64,000 bases of DNA from Cherax quadricarinatus. Taxonomy: Eukaryota; Arthropoda; Malacostraca; Decapoda; Parastacidae. The stretch's first letter is position 1, and every line of letters begins with the position of its first letter. A model generated the notes under the pieces. That model saw nothing but the letters and a program-made list of their open reading frames with translations, searched no databases and had not been told where the DNA came from. Of this stretch, positions 46,096 to 57,092 are shown in pieces. The stretch is from NCBI RefSeq assembly GCF_038502225.1, contig NC_091312.1, positions 26,019,911 to 26,083,910 on the forward strand, in the 5' to 3' direction. The translations under genes and the position numbers were made by a program.

Positions 46096-46100
46096 GGATG

Positions 46101-46196
46101 AGAGGAAGGAGTCCCAGCCCTCATCCAGCAGACTAGAAACTCCCAGCCATCACCCAGCAGACTAGAGAGTCCCAGCCCTCACCCAGCAGACTGCAG
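46101..46196 (+). repeat. 29-bp tandem repeat (3 units)
   Basis: TCCCAGCCCTCACCCAGCAG followed by ACTAGAAAC-like text, three diverged copies, next to the 19-bp array. Confidence 0.85.
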
Positions 46197-46199
46197 ACA

Positions 46200-46520
46200 A
46201 ACAAGGGAGCAGCGATTAGGAAAATTGATGAAGGGGCGCAGGAAGAATCGAGTTCCAAGGAGGAGCAGGACGAGTGAGAGAACTCAAGGAGAAACAGGAA
46301 GAAGAGAAGAAGCTCAAAGAGGAGCAGGAGGAGAAGAATGAAGCTTAAGGACGAGGAGGTCGAAGATAATGAAGCTCTACGAGAAAGTAATGTAAACAGG
46401 CAGATGTAGAGGGAGAGATAAGGAAATGAGACACTAAAGGAGATGAGGGAGTGAAGGAGATGAGGGAGTGAGGCAGAAGAGGGGTTAGAGAAATGCAGGA
46501 GAGAGAAATGCTGAATGAGA
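46200..46520. other. purine-rich GA tract, nothing recognised
   Basis: Low-complexity AGGAG/GAAG sequence without a clear period. Confidence 0.5.
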
Positions 46521-46527
46521 AAGTGTG

Positions 46528-46570
46528 AGTGTACTCACCTAATTGTGGTTGCAGGGGTCGATACTCAGCT

Positions 46571-46622
<52 letters not shown>
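46528..46622. repeat. TACTCACCTAATTGTGGTTG repeat end plus (TG)n
   Basis: GTACTCACCTAATTGTGGTT followed by GCAGGGGTCGATACTCAGC and a TG run. The same phrase adjoins a TG run at 57093-57150, where it is the 3' end of a non-LTR element read from the minus strand. Confidence 0.65.
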
Positions 46623-46623
<1 letters not shown>

Positions 46624-46629
46624 TACTCA

Positions 46630-47008
46630 CCAAGAATCTGTCCTGCAACGGGTGTTAATCCTGTGCCGACCAATCCATTTGTGGCTGTTTCACTTGTTTA
46701 GTAAAACATAATTGCCTTCAGATCTTTCCTTAAGAATCAATCAGGATAACCTAGTCTCAGAAACTGCATAAATTGAATTTATCTCCTAACATATATTGTG
46801 GCCAGCAGATACGCAAGACTCGGCGGAAAACGCGAGAAGCCACAATTCTCTTAATTTGATCCGAGTGGTGGCTGGCCATGCTGGCTGTAATGCTGATACT
46901 CAACTGAATTTTGCTAACAGGAATAGCATGACGGCTCAGGGCAGCAACGAGGAGGCCTAGTCTTGAGCCGGGCCACACGGGGGCCACTCACCGCAGAACC
47001 ATCAACAA
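46630..47008. other. no recognised feature upstream of the RT
   Basis: A 76-codon minus frame (46757-46987) has no domain I know. The sequence differs from the upstream region of the second RT copy, so the RT insertion at 47.01 kb is 5'-truncated at this boundary. Confidence 0.45.
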
Positions 47009-47012
47009 ACGA

Positions 47013-48500
47013 GACCATCCACAGTCACTTAAAACAACGGATATAGCCCCGCTCCATAAAGGTGGCAACAAAGCATTAGCTAAGAACTATAGACCAATAG
47101 CTTTGACGTCCCACATCATAAAAATCTTTGAAAGAGTGCTAAGAAGCAGGATTGCAAATCACCTGGATTCCCAAAATCTGCACAATCCAGGGCAACATGG
47201 GTTCAGGGCAGGTCGCTCCTGCCTCTCACAACTACTGGATCACTATGACATGGCCTTGGATGCACTGGAAGAAAATCAGAATGCAGATGTAATATACACA
47301 GACTTTGCAAAAGCATTTGACAAATGCGATCATGGCGTAATAGCCCATAAAATACGTGCTAAAGGAATAACTGGGAAAGTGGGGAGATGGATCTTCAACT
47401 TCCTAACAAATCGAACACAAAGAGTAGTGGTCAACAGAGTTAAATCGGAGGCTGCCATAGTGAAGAGCTCTGTTCCACAAGGCACAGTACTCGCCCCCAT
47501 CTTATTCCTTATCCTCATATCAGACATAAACAGAGATATACACCACAGCACCGTATCATCCTTTGCGGATGATACTAGGATCTGCATGAGGCTGTCATCT
47601 GCTGAGGACGCGGTTAACCTCCAAGAAGATATAAACAAAGTTTTCCAGTGGGCAACGGTAAACAATATGATGTTCAATGAGGACAAATTCCAACTACTCC
47701 GTTATGGAAAACTGGAGGAGATAATAACTAGAACAGAGTATACTACTGACTCCGGCCATACAATAGAGCGGAAAAATACTGTAAGGGACCTGGGAGTAGT
47801 AATGTCTGAGGATCTCACTTTCAAGGATCACAACAGTGCCACGATCGCACGTGCAAAGAAAATGATAGGATGGATAATGAGAACTTTCAAAACGAGAGAT
47901 GCCAAGCCCATGATGATCCTTTTCAAATCACTTGTTCTCTCTAGGCTGGAATACTGCTGTACATTAACATCTCCATACAAAGCAGGTGAAATCGCAGATC
48001 TAGAGAGTGTACAGAGATCCTTTACTGCACGTATAAGTTCTGTCAAGCACCTTAACTACTGGGAACGCTTGGAAGCACTTGACTTGTACTCGTTGGAACG
48101 CAGGAGGGAGAGATATATCATAATGTACACTTGGAAAATCTTGGAAGGAATGGTCCCAGATCTGCACACAGAAATCACTCCCTACGAAAGTAAAAGACTG
48201 GGCAGGCGATGCAAAATGCCGCCAATAAAAAGTAGGGGCGCCATTGGTACACTAAGAGAAAACACCATAAGTGTCCGGGGCCCAAAACTGTTCAACAGCC
48301 TCCCATCAAGCATTAGGGGAATTGCCAATAAACCCCTGGCTGCCTTCAAGAGAGAGCTGGACAGATACCTAAAGTCAGTGCCGGATCAGCCGGGCTGTGG
48401 CTCGTACGTCGGACTGCGTGCGGCCAGCAGTAACAGCCTAGTTGATCAGGCCCTGATCCATCGGGAGGCCTGGTCATGGACCGGGCCGCGGGGGCGTTGA
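47013..48500 (+). CDS. reverse transcriptase of a 5'-truncated jockey/CR1-like non-LTR retrotransposon
   Basis: RNA-directed DNA polymerase that would copy element RNA at a nicked target site. The frame is open from the 5' truncation point to a TGA at 48498-48500, with no initiating ATG of its own, so it is a partial ORF2-like protein. RT motifs in order: NYRPIALTSHIIKIFERVL; QHGFRAGRSC (47193 on); YTDFAKAFDKCDH (motif A, about 47298-47333); VPQGTVLAPILF (motif B, about 47472-47507); SFADDTRIC with both catalytic Asp (motif C, FADD at 47562-47573); then the thumb and a C-terminal tail with LGRRCKMPP, GPKLFNSLPSS, FKRELDRYLKSV and DQPGCGSYVGL. The endonuclease domain is missing because of truncation. 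The GC-rich tail coding the last 50 residues is the segment found alone at many other sites in this window. The clade call (jockey/CR1-like) is from motif character and is not tested by phylogeny. Confidence 0.88.
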   Translation, partial: DHPQSLKTTDIAPLHKGGNKALAKNYRPIALTSHIIKIFERVLRSRIANHLDSQNLHNPGQHGFRAGRSCLSQLLDHYDMALDALEENQNADVIYTDFAKAFDKCDHGVIAHKIRAKGITGKVGRWIFNFLTNRTQRVVVNRVKSEAAIVKSSVPQGTVLAPILFLILISDINRDIHHSTVSSFADDTRICMRLSSAEDAVNLQEDINKVFQWATVNNMMFNEDKFQLLRYGKLEEIITRTEYTTDSGHTIERKNTVRDLGVVMSEDLTFKDHNSATIARAKKMIGWIMRTFKTRDAKPMMILFKSLVLSRLEYCCTLTSPYKAGEIADLESVQRSFTARISSVKHLNYWERLEALDLYSLERRRERYIIMYTWKILEGMVPDLHTEITPYESKRLGRRCKMPPIKSRGAIGTLRENTISVRGPKLFNSLPSSIRGIANKPLAAFKRELDRYLKSVPDQPGCGSYVGLRAASSNSLVDQALIHREAWSWTGPRGR

Positions 48501-48536
48501 TCCCCGAAATAACCTCCCGGTAACCTCCAGGTAATC
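47019..48536 (+). mobile_element. jockey/CR1-like non-LTR retrotransposon, copy 1 (best preserved)
   Basis: Homology with copy 2 (50.7-52.2 kb) begins at CCACAGTCACTTAAAACAAC and continues to the terminal GTAACCTCCAGGTAATCC. The 3' end has a short imperfect tandem (CCGGTAACCTCCAGGTAA). No poly(A) is seen. Solo 3' ends of the same family occur at 391, 10478, 14319, 18859, 19548, 50172 and 53190. This shows frequent 5' truncation, as known for LINEs. Confidence 0.88.
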
Positions 48537-48539
48537 CAG

Positions 48540-49480
48540 CGCACTATGTTGCTTCAGAGAAGTCTAATGAGTTTGTTGTAGTCTACTTGTCCACTTTTCT
48601 TCAAGAATATTAACAAAGATACCACCGACTAATTTTAAAATTTGCAAATAGGGAGAAACACTGACTAATAAGCACGTGAACCTTCATTTTATATCTGCCA
48701 AAAAACATTCTTTGGTTATCTCAAGAAAGTGAAGCGACCGAAGAAGGAATAACTTAGTGACCTATCATAGGTATCCTTCCTGGATACCCGCATTAAGTTT
48801 ATATTTACCTAACAGAAGGGATTAGCACGAAACTTCATGGTTAGGAGAGGGATTCATGAAGTTCCTAATTGCTCTGAGATAAAAATACACCTGACCATAA
48901 AAAAGTAAACAGAATTGTAAGCGAGTGTTAAGTCCTGGAGATGCCTTGATCCATGTCCCTGACTTAATTTGGTAACACTGCTTGGTACTCAGCCATGAAG
49001 TGTTACCAAGTTGAGCATTAGTGGGCTGGGGGCACACTCAGCCAGCATCAACCTCCCGACCCTAACCCCAGCCCACCACAGCCCACCCCCACCACCATGG
49101 CAATCCTTTGATCTGGAGGTTATTGCGCTGTAATTCAGCTTATATTACCGGTCCTCTCTTTGTATATCTCTCCCTGCTGTCCTGCCTCATACAGGTTCTC
49201 TTTCTTCACTCTTCTAACTCGTTACTGATATATTCTTGTTAAACTCTATCCCTTATGTTATTACATTTATCAGGGAAGATTACTTCAGACATATTTTTAC
49301 CAAATAAGATCCCATTGATCAAGCAGTGTTGTTGACCCCATGGGAGAGAGGCTGCAAGAAGCCACCCATACATGGACTCTCTCCTCTCCTCCATATTCCT
49401 CTGAAGACGCCTGAGTAAGTACACGAAAGAGCTGTTTTCCGGATATTTTTTATACTTGCATTCTCATATTTTCCTGTGAT
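48540..49480. other. no recognisable feature
   Basis: Intergenic; short frames only. Confidence 0.45.
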
Positions 49481-49485
49481 AGCTT

Positions 49486-50046
<561 letters not shown>

Positions 50047-50059
50047 TATATATATATAG

Positions 50060-50172
50060 GGGTGTGTTGCAGTTTAAAAACTGTAGTGTAAAGCACCCTT
50101 CTGGCAAGAAAGTGATGGAGTGAATGATGGTGAAAGTTTTTCTTTTTCGGGCCACCCTGCCTTGGTGGGAAT
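50060..50172. repeat. dispersed repeat containing GGCCACCCTGCCTTGGTGGG
   Basis: The segment with GTAAAGCACCCTTCTGGC and GGCCACCCTGCCTTGGTGGG followed by AATCGGCCAGT looks like a known-type decapod interspersed repeat (from memory). Single copy in this window. Confidence 0.4.
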
Positions 50173-50228
50173 CGGCCAGTTTACCTGGAGTTTACCTGGA
50201 GAGAGTTTCGGGGGTCAACGCCCCCAGT
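50172..50228 (-). mobile_element. solo 3' terminus of the jockey/CR1-like element
   Basis: TTTACCTGGAGTTTACCTGG then AGAGAGTTTCGGGGGTCAAC and GCCCCC are the reverse complement of the last 55 bp of the family. It is followed closely by a TA microsatellite. Confidence 0.75.
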
Positions 50229-50239
50229 GTGTTAATAAT

Positions 50240-50246
<7 letters not shown>

Positions 50247-50321
<75 letters not shown>
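50247..50321. repeat. (TA)n microsatellite
   Basis: Perfect TA run after AATAAAAT. Confidence 0.97.
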
Positions 50322-50323
<2 letters not shown>

Positions 50324-50482
50324 TCAATAATAACCCATATGAAGACAGAAACTGTGATAATTAATTAGCCTGCACATTTCAATTCCTTGCTGGGGTCCTC
50401 TTCAGCGTCTACAAATATGAAAGAAGAACAAGAATTTACAGGAAAGTTGCTCCTTTTAACTGTGCAGGTGAGCATGGAGCGT

Positions 50483-50650
50483 CAGGTCAGCGAGTAGGAT
50501 GGCACAGGTCAGCAAGTAGGATGGCACAGGTCAGCGAGTAGGATGGCACAGGTCAGCGAGTAGGATGGCACAGGTCAGCGAGTAGGATGGCACAGGTCAG
50601 CAAGTAGGATGGCACAGGTCAGCGAGTAGGATGACACAGGTCAGGGAGTG
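50483..50650 (+). repeat. 22-bp minisatellite (about 7.5 units)
   Basis: The unit is CAGGTCAGCGAGTAGGATGG followed by CA, with GCAAGT variants. It ends about 50 bp before the second RT copy. Confidence 0.93.
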
Positions 50651-50699
50651 AGTGTGATGGCAAGTCTTGAAGTAGGTGACTGGAACCAAGCTTAAAACT

Positions 50700-52200
50700 G
50701 GGCCATGCACTTAGCCCCAGGCCCAGACTCGTGAAACTCTGTATTCATTAAAAACTGCAAGAAACCCCTCTCGCAGGCTCTAAGTATGCTATGGAGAAGG
50801 AGCTTAGACAAAGGTGAGATTCCACAGTCACTAAAAACAACAGATATAGCCCCACTCCATAAAGGTGCCAGCAAAACAATACCTAAGAACTATAGACCAA
50901 TAGCTTTAACGTCCCACATCATAAAAATCTTTGCAAGAGTTCTAAGAAGCAGGATAGCAAGCCACTTGGATTCCCAACAATTGCACAATCCAGGGCAACA
51001 TGGGTTCAGAGCAGGTCGCTCCTGCCTCTTGCAACTGCTGGATAACTCTGATATGGTCTTGGATGCACTGGAAAAAAATCAGAATGCAGAAGTAGTATAC
51101 ACAGATTTTGCAAAAGCCTTTAACAAGTGCGATCATGGTGTAATAGCACACAAAATACGTGCTAAAAGAATAACTGGCAAAGTGGGCAGATGGATCTTCA
51201 ACTTTCTAACCAATCGAACACAGAGTAGTGGTAAACAGAGTTAAATTTGAAGCTGTCATAGTGAAGAGCTCTGTTCCACAAGGCACAGTACTTGCCCCTA
51301 TCCTGTTCCTCATTCTTTTATCAGACATAGACAGAGATGTAAACCATAGCACCGTATCATCTTTTGCAGACGATACTAGGATCTGCATGAGTGTCGTCCA
51401 TCGAGGACACTTCAAACTCTGGTCATACAGTAGTTCGGAAAAGTAATGTCATGGACCTGGGAGTGGTAATCTCCGAACATCTCACCTCAAGGACCACAAC
51501 AATGCCACTATCACATCTGCGAGGAAAATGATAAGATGGATAATGAGTACATTCAAGACAAGAAATGCCAAGCCAATGATAATCCATTTTAAATCACTTG
51601 TTCTCTCTAGGCTGAAATACTGCTGTACATTAACAGCTCCATTCAAGGCAGATGAAATCGCAGACCTAGAGAATGTACAGAGAACCTTTACTGCACATAT
51701 CAATTCCATCAAACACCTTAACTACTGGGAACGCTTGGAAGCACTTGACTTGTACTCACTAGAGAGCAGACGAAAGATACATCATAATCTACACCTAGAA
51801 CATCCTAGAGGGACTTGTCCCTAAACTGCACACAGAAATCACTCCCTACGAAAGCAAAAGACTTGGCAGGCGATGTAACATACCCCCAGTGAAAAGCAGG
51901 GGCGCCATTAGTACACAAAGAGAAAACGTAATAAGCGTCCGGGGCCCAAGACTGTTCAACAGTCTCCAACCAGCCATATGGGGAATTGCCAAATGGCCCC
52001 TAGCTGTCTTCAAGAGGGAGCTGGACAGATACTTAAAGTCGATGCCAGATCAGCCGGGCTGTGGTTCGTACGTTGGACTACGTGAGGCCAGCAGTAACAG
52101 CCTAGTTGATCAGGCCCTAATCTACCGGGAGGCCTTGTCGTGGACCGGGCCGCGGGGGCGTTGATCCCCGGAATACCCTCCAGGTAGACTCCAGGTAGGT
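50700..52200 (+). pseudogene. jockey/CR1-like retrotransposon, copy 2 (broken RT)
   Basis: Collinear with copy 1 but extends further 5' (through PGPDS, NSVFIKNCKKPLSQAL, SMLWRRSLDKGEIPQSLKTT). Lesions: an in-frame TGA right after PGPDS at about 50733; a 2-bp deletion near 51226 (NRTQ then SSGKQS) that shifts the frame; a deletion of about 150 bp after FADDTRICM at about 51392-51420 that removes the region before motif D; and further frameshifts near 51490 and 51795. RT motif A reads YTDFAKAFNKCDH and motif C keeps FADD. It ends with GTAGACTCCAGGTAGGTA. Dead element in the same orientation as copy 1, 3.6 kb away. Confidence 0.88.
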
Positions 52201-52202
52201 AG

Positions 52203-52530
52203 TTCAGACAGAGCAAAAAGCTTTGCAGATGTTTCAAATTACCACCAATGAAAAGCAGAGGTCTAACGAGAACACTGAGAGGGAGAACTTAATGAGCATA
52301 AAGCTAACGAACTTTATCAACGGGCTTTATTTTCACATGACTGAAGGCACCAGTAGACCCCTGGCTGTCTTAAGCGGGGACTTGATCAGGTCCCCGAATC
52401 AGTTCCTTATCAGCCGAGCTGTGGTGCATAATTTGGGCTGCTTACAACAAACAGCAACAGCCTGGTTGATCATGCCATCTATCAGAACCGTATTGCGGGA
52501 AGGAATAATAGACCCCCCGAAATAGTTTCC
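52203..52530 (+). pseudogene. degenerate 3' part of a related non-LTR element directly behind copy 2
   Basis: Blocks AGCTTTGCAGATGTTTCAAA, TTACCACCAATGAAAAGCAG, AGAACACTGAGAGGGAG, CCCTGGCTGTCTTAAGC, GACTTGATCAGGTCCCC, AACAGCCTGGTTGATCATGC and CCCCGAAATAGTTTCCAGG follow the same order as the last 330 bp of copy 1 (from GCGATGCAAAATGCCGCC). It is much more diverged than copy 2, implying an older insertion, with copy 2 landing at or next to its left edge. Confidence 0.7.
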
Positions 52531-52531
52531 A

Positions 52532-52955
52532 GGTGATTTCGGAATTAGTCCGGAGACGAACTGAGCGAAACAGTTTGAGAAGCATTGGTAGTGACGGTGG
52601 TGCCGAGGATGGTCCACGACGAAGTAACCGCGACCTTACCTGTTAGTCTCAGTGGTATAAGTGCATTGTTGATACCTGTATCATGTATATCGTGATTACA
52701 TCTCACCTTTCCCATCCCCCTTCTTCCATTGTTGCGATATTTGCATCATGTACCTTTCCTTAATAGTTCATGTCCCTCTACCCTAGTACTAGTATAATTG
52801 TAAGCCTTCAAACTGCTCACGCCTCGACATGAGTTCGAGTGCAGGCTCAACACGACTGCTGCTTACTCGAGAGCTTCCATCACGTATATGGTGCACAGTG
52901 TTTTGAACAACTCTAATTTCGTTAATGTCAACTTTTAAAATCACAAGTCTTGCAC
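52532..52955. other. no recognisable feature
   Basis: Intergenic. Confidence 0.4.
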
Positions 52956-52959
52956 ATAT

Positions 52960-53185
52960 GCCAAGTGAGTGTAAAACGGAAACCTGTAATTGTTTTACAT
53001 GATGGTAGGATTGCTGGTGTCCATTTTTCTGTCTCATACACATGCAAGATTTCAGGTACGTCTTGCTATTTCTACTTACAATTAGGTCACACTACACATA
53101 CATATACAAGCATATATATATACACACCCCTTTGGGTTTTCTTCTATTTTCTTTCTAGTTCTTGTTCTTGTTTATTTGCTCTTAC
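52960..53185 (+). repeat. interspersed repeat adjoining a retroelement 3' end
   Basis: Contains GTTTTACATGATGGTAGGAT, TCATACACATGCAAGATTTC, AGGTACGTCTTGCTATTTCT, TATACACACCCCTTTGGG and TTCTAGTTCTTGTTCTTG. From memory a sequence of this type is abundant in decapods. No second copy occurs here and no coding content is seen. Confidence 0.45.
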
Positions 53186-53189
53186 CTCA

Positions 53190-53263
53190 AGGAGGTCTGG
53201 TCACAGACCGGGCCGCGGGGGCGTTGACCCCCGGAACTCTCTCCAGGTAAACTCCAGGTAAAC
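53190..53263 (+). mobile_element. solo 3' terminus of the jockey/CR1-like element
   Basis: GGAGGTCTGGTCACAGACCG, GGCCGCGGGGGCGTTGACC, CCCGGAACTCTCTCCAGG, then TAAACTCCAGGTAAAC. Well-preserved last 70 bp of the family. Confidence 0.85.
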
Positions 53264-53264
53264 A

Positions 53265-53775
53265 TATCAACAATATAATACAGTTTACACACACTTAAAG
53301 AAAGAGGTTTATGTTAGCTCAAGTTTGTGAGAACATGACAGAGATACATAACTTACCTTTGTTCCTCTATCACACACACCAGGGTTCCCGCATATTTCTG
53401 GTGTTTCCACCATGGACCTCTCATACAGACTAGGGCAGTAGCACACGGCTGATGTGCCGCCATCTCCCACCAAGATAGTGACCCCTTCCTTCCATCCACC
53501 ATCATTCGTTCAATAGCTATCTTGCCAAATGTGCATATATAATATAACAATTCCTATGACCCTCTGAACTGCAGTATCACCACCCAGCCTTCAGAATGCT
53601 GGCATTGTTGTTCTCCACTTCAGGAATCACGTCAAGGTAATCGATTTCCCATGAACACCTTCATAACCACATATTTGGTAACACTCCAACAGTAAGCCAA
53701 ATCCAAAAAATCTCTTGTCTCCATTCTGATCTAATACATACAGACACACCTGCTAGATGCTCAAGCCCCTACCAC
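53265..53775. other. no recognisable feature
   Basis: Intergenic; frames lack motifs. Confidence 0.4.
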
Positions 53776-53776
53776 T

Positions 53777-53925
53777 TCAAACCTCTTTCACACACTTCCT
53801 AGGCTGACCTCTGCTCCTCCTCCTGACCACCCCGGATTTATACACCCTCTTGGTCATCCTATTCTGCTCCATCCTCTCTGATGCCCCAAACTACCTCAAC
53901 AAACCTCTCCTCCGCCCTCTGAATC
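53777..53925 (-). pseudogene. C-terminal end of another non-LTR retroelement ORF
   Basis: The minus strand encodes FGASERMEQNRMTKRVYKSG followed by VVRRRSRGQPRKCVKEV and a stop at 53777-53779. This matches the phrase type RMEEGRMxKRVYxSEVxGxRxRGRP at the C-terminus of arthropod endonuclease-reverse-transcriptase proteins. An upstream stop (TAG before FGAS) and missing RT motifs show a truncated relic. Confidence 0.7.
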
Positions 53926-54229
53926 ACATCCACAATCAAACTCTCCTACAGAATGAGGTTGATGCTCACTGCTTGTGCATCCACAGTGCAACTGTCACAC
54001 CTTGTGGAGCAACACTCTGCGGAAATACACAATTTTACCAAATAGAAAAATCTCTCCTCACCTCACTTCCACCTCTCTCCCTCTTTCTCTCCCCTCATTT
54101 TCTCCTCTCCCTTCCCCCCTTCACCCCCCTGCCCCCACCACAACCCCTCCCCCCTATCACCCAGGTGGAAGCAGCGGAGCGTTTAACGTTTCACGACATG
54201 TTTAAGGAAGCCAACATTGAGACATTTCG

Positions 54230-54337
<108 letters not shown>

Positions 54338-54472
54338 TTACACAGGGTTTGACAAGTTAGGTTAAGGATCCCTAGCTTTACTGACAAGCTATTTACAAAT
54401 TAAGGATTCCTAATTTTATTGACAAGCTAAGAGCTGTTACCTACATCAGCTCATTTGAAAGCATTTTTATTG

Positions 54473-55131
54473 TTATGAGACATACAAGTAGGGAACAGGA
54501 TAAACTTGGAGCCGTCTGTGGGCCAGCATTTTCATTTGATCAACTGACTTTATCTCGTTGACATCATTATGCTGTACGAATGTGTTCCAGACTCGAGTCA
54601 TCCTGGGTATATATGATCTCAGATGAAGTGATGTTCTGGAGAAGGGTACAGCCAGAGTGAAGTTGCTGCTTTCTGCCCGTCTTGTGGTATAGAAACTTGC
54701 TTCACGCTGTCCTCGAAGTGGATCCGAGTGTGGTACTTTGACAATATTGGCCTTGTACATAACAGTAAGGCCACCCACATCCCTCCTATGTTGAAGGCTC
54801 TGCTGAAATGACAGATCTATCCAGGATGGGTCCAGGCGAGAGATGAGACGTCTTGCTCTGTTCTCTACTCTGTCAAGCAGTCGCAGATGAGAGGGGGGGC
54901 GGGCAAACAAAGAAAGTGGAACATACTCAAGGTGTGAGTGCACTTGTGCCTCGTACAGAATCTTGCAACCCTTTTGTCAAGCAGATGCGAAATACGGCGA
55001 AGTGCTGTAAGCTTCTTGGCTGTCTTGTTTGCAAGATTTACAACGTGGTTCTTCATGGTCAGTTTGGAGTCAAATTTCACCCCAAGGATACCAACTTCTT
55101 TCCCAGGTGCCAACACCCTCCCATTCATCCT
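54473..55131 (-). pseudogene. C-terminal part of a different non-LTR RT, one frameshift
   Basis: The first frame (55131 down to about 54970) reads MNGRVLAPGKEVGILGVKFD, KLTMKNHVVNLANKTAKKLT, ALRRISHLLDKR. A frame change near 54970 moves to the second frame (54943-54473): HSHLEYVPLSLFARPPSHLR, RVENRARRLISRLDPSW, RRDVGGLTVMYKANIVKVPH, LHLRSYIPRMTRVWNTFVQH. ILGVKFDSKLTxKNHV is the post-motif-D region and LEYVPLSL is the thumb (typically a YCSPLW-like phrase) of jockey-type RTs. Only the C-terminal third is present, and the frameshift makes it dead. The family differs from the 47-kb element. Confidence 0.8.
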
Positions 55132-55149
55132 TACTACTGCACCGGCATT

Positions 55150-55280
55150 ACTCTCTCTCTCTCTCCCCTCCCCTATGCCTCTCCCTCCCTCCCTCCTTCC
55201 CTCCCTCCCTCCCCTCCCTCCCTCCCTCCCTCCCTCCCTCCTTCCTTATTTCCTTTCTTCTTTCCCTCCCTCCCTCACCC
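55150..55280. repeat. (TCCC)n-rich pyrimidine tract
   Basis: CTCCCTCCCTCC-type repeats, interrupted. Confidence 0.9.
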
Positions 55281-55393
55281 TAGACACCCTACTCAGCAGT
55301 AATGCTTCACCAATTAACTTCTTATTTCCTTGTCTGGAAAAGTTCTCTATAAAGTCGTGAGCCTGATAATATGTTTAATACTGAAGAAGAGGT

Positions 55394-55394
<1 letters not shown>

Positions 55395-55455
<61 letters not shown>
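55395..55455. repeat. (CT)n microsatellite
   Basis: Perfect CT run. Confidence 0.97.
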
Positions 55456-55457
<2 letters not shown>

Positions 55458-55586
55458 TCGTTCGTGCTTTTTGATTATTGTAAAAAAAAAAACTATAACT
55501 GTGTGAGAGTTCTTTCCTTGGACGAGATTGGTGCCTCGCAGCTGAGGCCAATGTCTGCTAGTCTCTTATAAATGTTGCTCTCCTGG

Positions 55587-56282
55587 TCTGACCTGCCTTG
55601 TACCACTCCACTACCCCTCCCCCACACACTGCTTGTGACTGACCTGTGTTACACCACTCCTCTGTCCCTCCCCCACACACTGCTTGTGACTGACCTGTGT
55701 TACACCACTCCACTACCCCTCCCCCACACACTGCTTGTGACTGACCTGTGTTGCACCACTCCTCTGTCCCTCCCCCACACACTGCTTGTGACTGACCTGT
55801 GTTACACCACTCCTCTGTCCCTCCCCCACACACTGCTTGTGGCTGACTTGTGTTACACCACTCCTCTGTCCCTCCCCCACACACTGCTTGTGGCTGACTT
55901 GTGTTACACCACTCCTCTGTCCCTCCCCCACACACTGCTTGTGACTGACCTGTGTTACACCACTCCTCTGTCCCTCCCCCACACACTGCTTGTGACTGAC
56001 CTGTGTTACACCACTCCTCTGTCCCTCCCCCACACACTGCTTGTGGCTGACTTGTGTTACACCACTCCTCTGTCCCTCCCCCACACACTGCTTGTGGCTG
56101 ACTTGTGTTACACCACTCCTCTGTCCCTCCCCCACACACTGCTTGTGGCTGACTTGTGTTACACCACTCCTCTGTCCCTCCCCCACACACTGCTTGTGAC
56201 TGACCTGTGTTACACCACTCCTCTGTCTCTCTCCCACACACTGCTTGTGACTGACCTGTGTTGCACCACTCCTCTGTCCCTC
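55587..56282 (+). repeat. 51-bp minisatellite (about 13.5 units)
   Basis: The unit is CTGACCTGTGTTACACCACT, then CCTCTGTCCCTCCCCCACAC, then ACTGCTTGTGA. Period 51 is divisible by three, so frames on both strands stay open (17-residue periodicity). The unit's own CCCCCACACACTG portion is the likely seed of the CA run that follows. Confidence 0.95.
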
Positions 56283-56334
56283 ACACACACACACACACAC
56301 ACACACAAATACACACACACACACACACACAAAA

Positions 56335-56416
<82 letters not shown>
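56283..56416. repeat. (CA)n microsatellite replacing the end of the 51-bp array
   Basis: CA run with AAATAC and AAAAATAC interruptions, directly continuing from the last unit's CCCTCACACAC. Confidence 0.97.
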
Positions 56417-56419
<3 letters not shown>

Positions 56420-56611
56420 CGGGAACACACGGCGGAAGGATTAGATACTTAAAACAAATCCTTTCTGAGAGGATCCTTCGTATTCGAAGTGTAAATACAA
56501 GATGATGAGCATACAGAGAAGAAGGCATCAAGTCACGGAGTGATTAGCAGTAAAGATGGAAGGCAGCGAGGGAGAAAAGCAGAGGCTTTGCTATCCTTAG
56601 AGAAAGATTCT

Positions 56612-56900
56612 CAAACTGCGATCCGCGGAACCCTAGGGTTCCAAGGGAGTTTCATGGGCGTTCCCATATCATGAGAGAGACCTAGAAGCTGAGATATAAT
56701 GATAAAATAATATCAACTGGCAACTGGCGTCTCTTACAGCCACAATAGGAAACAGGAGCCAGCATTGTTGACAAGCATCGCTCCTCTCATTGACTGTCTG
56801 AGTTTCATAATGTTCTTAGGTTTACCGTTTTTTACTAAAGAGTTATTGCTTGCAGACGATCAAATTAACATTTTTTTTTATTACTGGTGGTGTTGTCGTT
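56612..56900 (+). repeat. dispersed repeat shared with 19.9 kb
   Basis: CCCTAGGGTTCCAAGGGAGT, AATAATATCAACTGGCAACT, TCTTACAGCCACAATAGGAA and TTTTTTACTAAAGAG match the order at 19936-20215. See that entry for the possible hAT/ZBED link. Confidence 0.5.
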
Positions 56901-57092
56901 GTTTCAGGCAGTATGGCAGCCTTGTCGACTGTTCTTGCTCCTGGTCACGAATTATGTATAAATAAGATCAAATTGTCACGCCCTTAACATGAATCGTTGG
57001 CTAACTGATAAATTTATAATGAAGACTAAAACAATAATGTGATCAATAAACGGAAACTATTCTACTGCTGATGTTATTACATCTATATCTAC

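Noticed and set aside
45219..46124. Leucine/serine/proline-rich 301-codon frame on the minus strand
   Set aside because: Produced by three cycling registers of the 19-bp array.
46757..46987. 76-codon minus-strand frame before the RT
   Set aside because: No motif, no homologous copy in the window; likely chance.
55558..56531. 227-290-codon frames over the 51-bp array
   Set aside because: Period divisible by three without stops; frames on both strands; ends in CA repeats.
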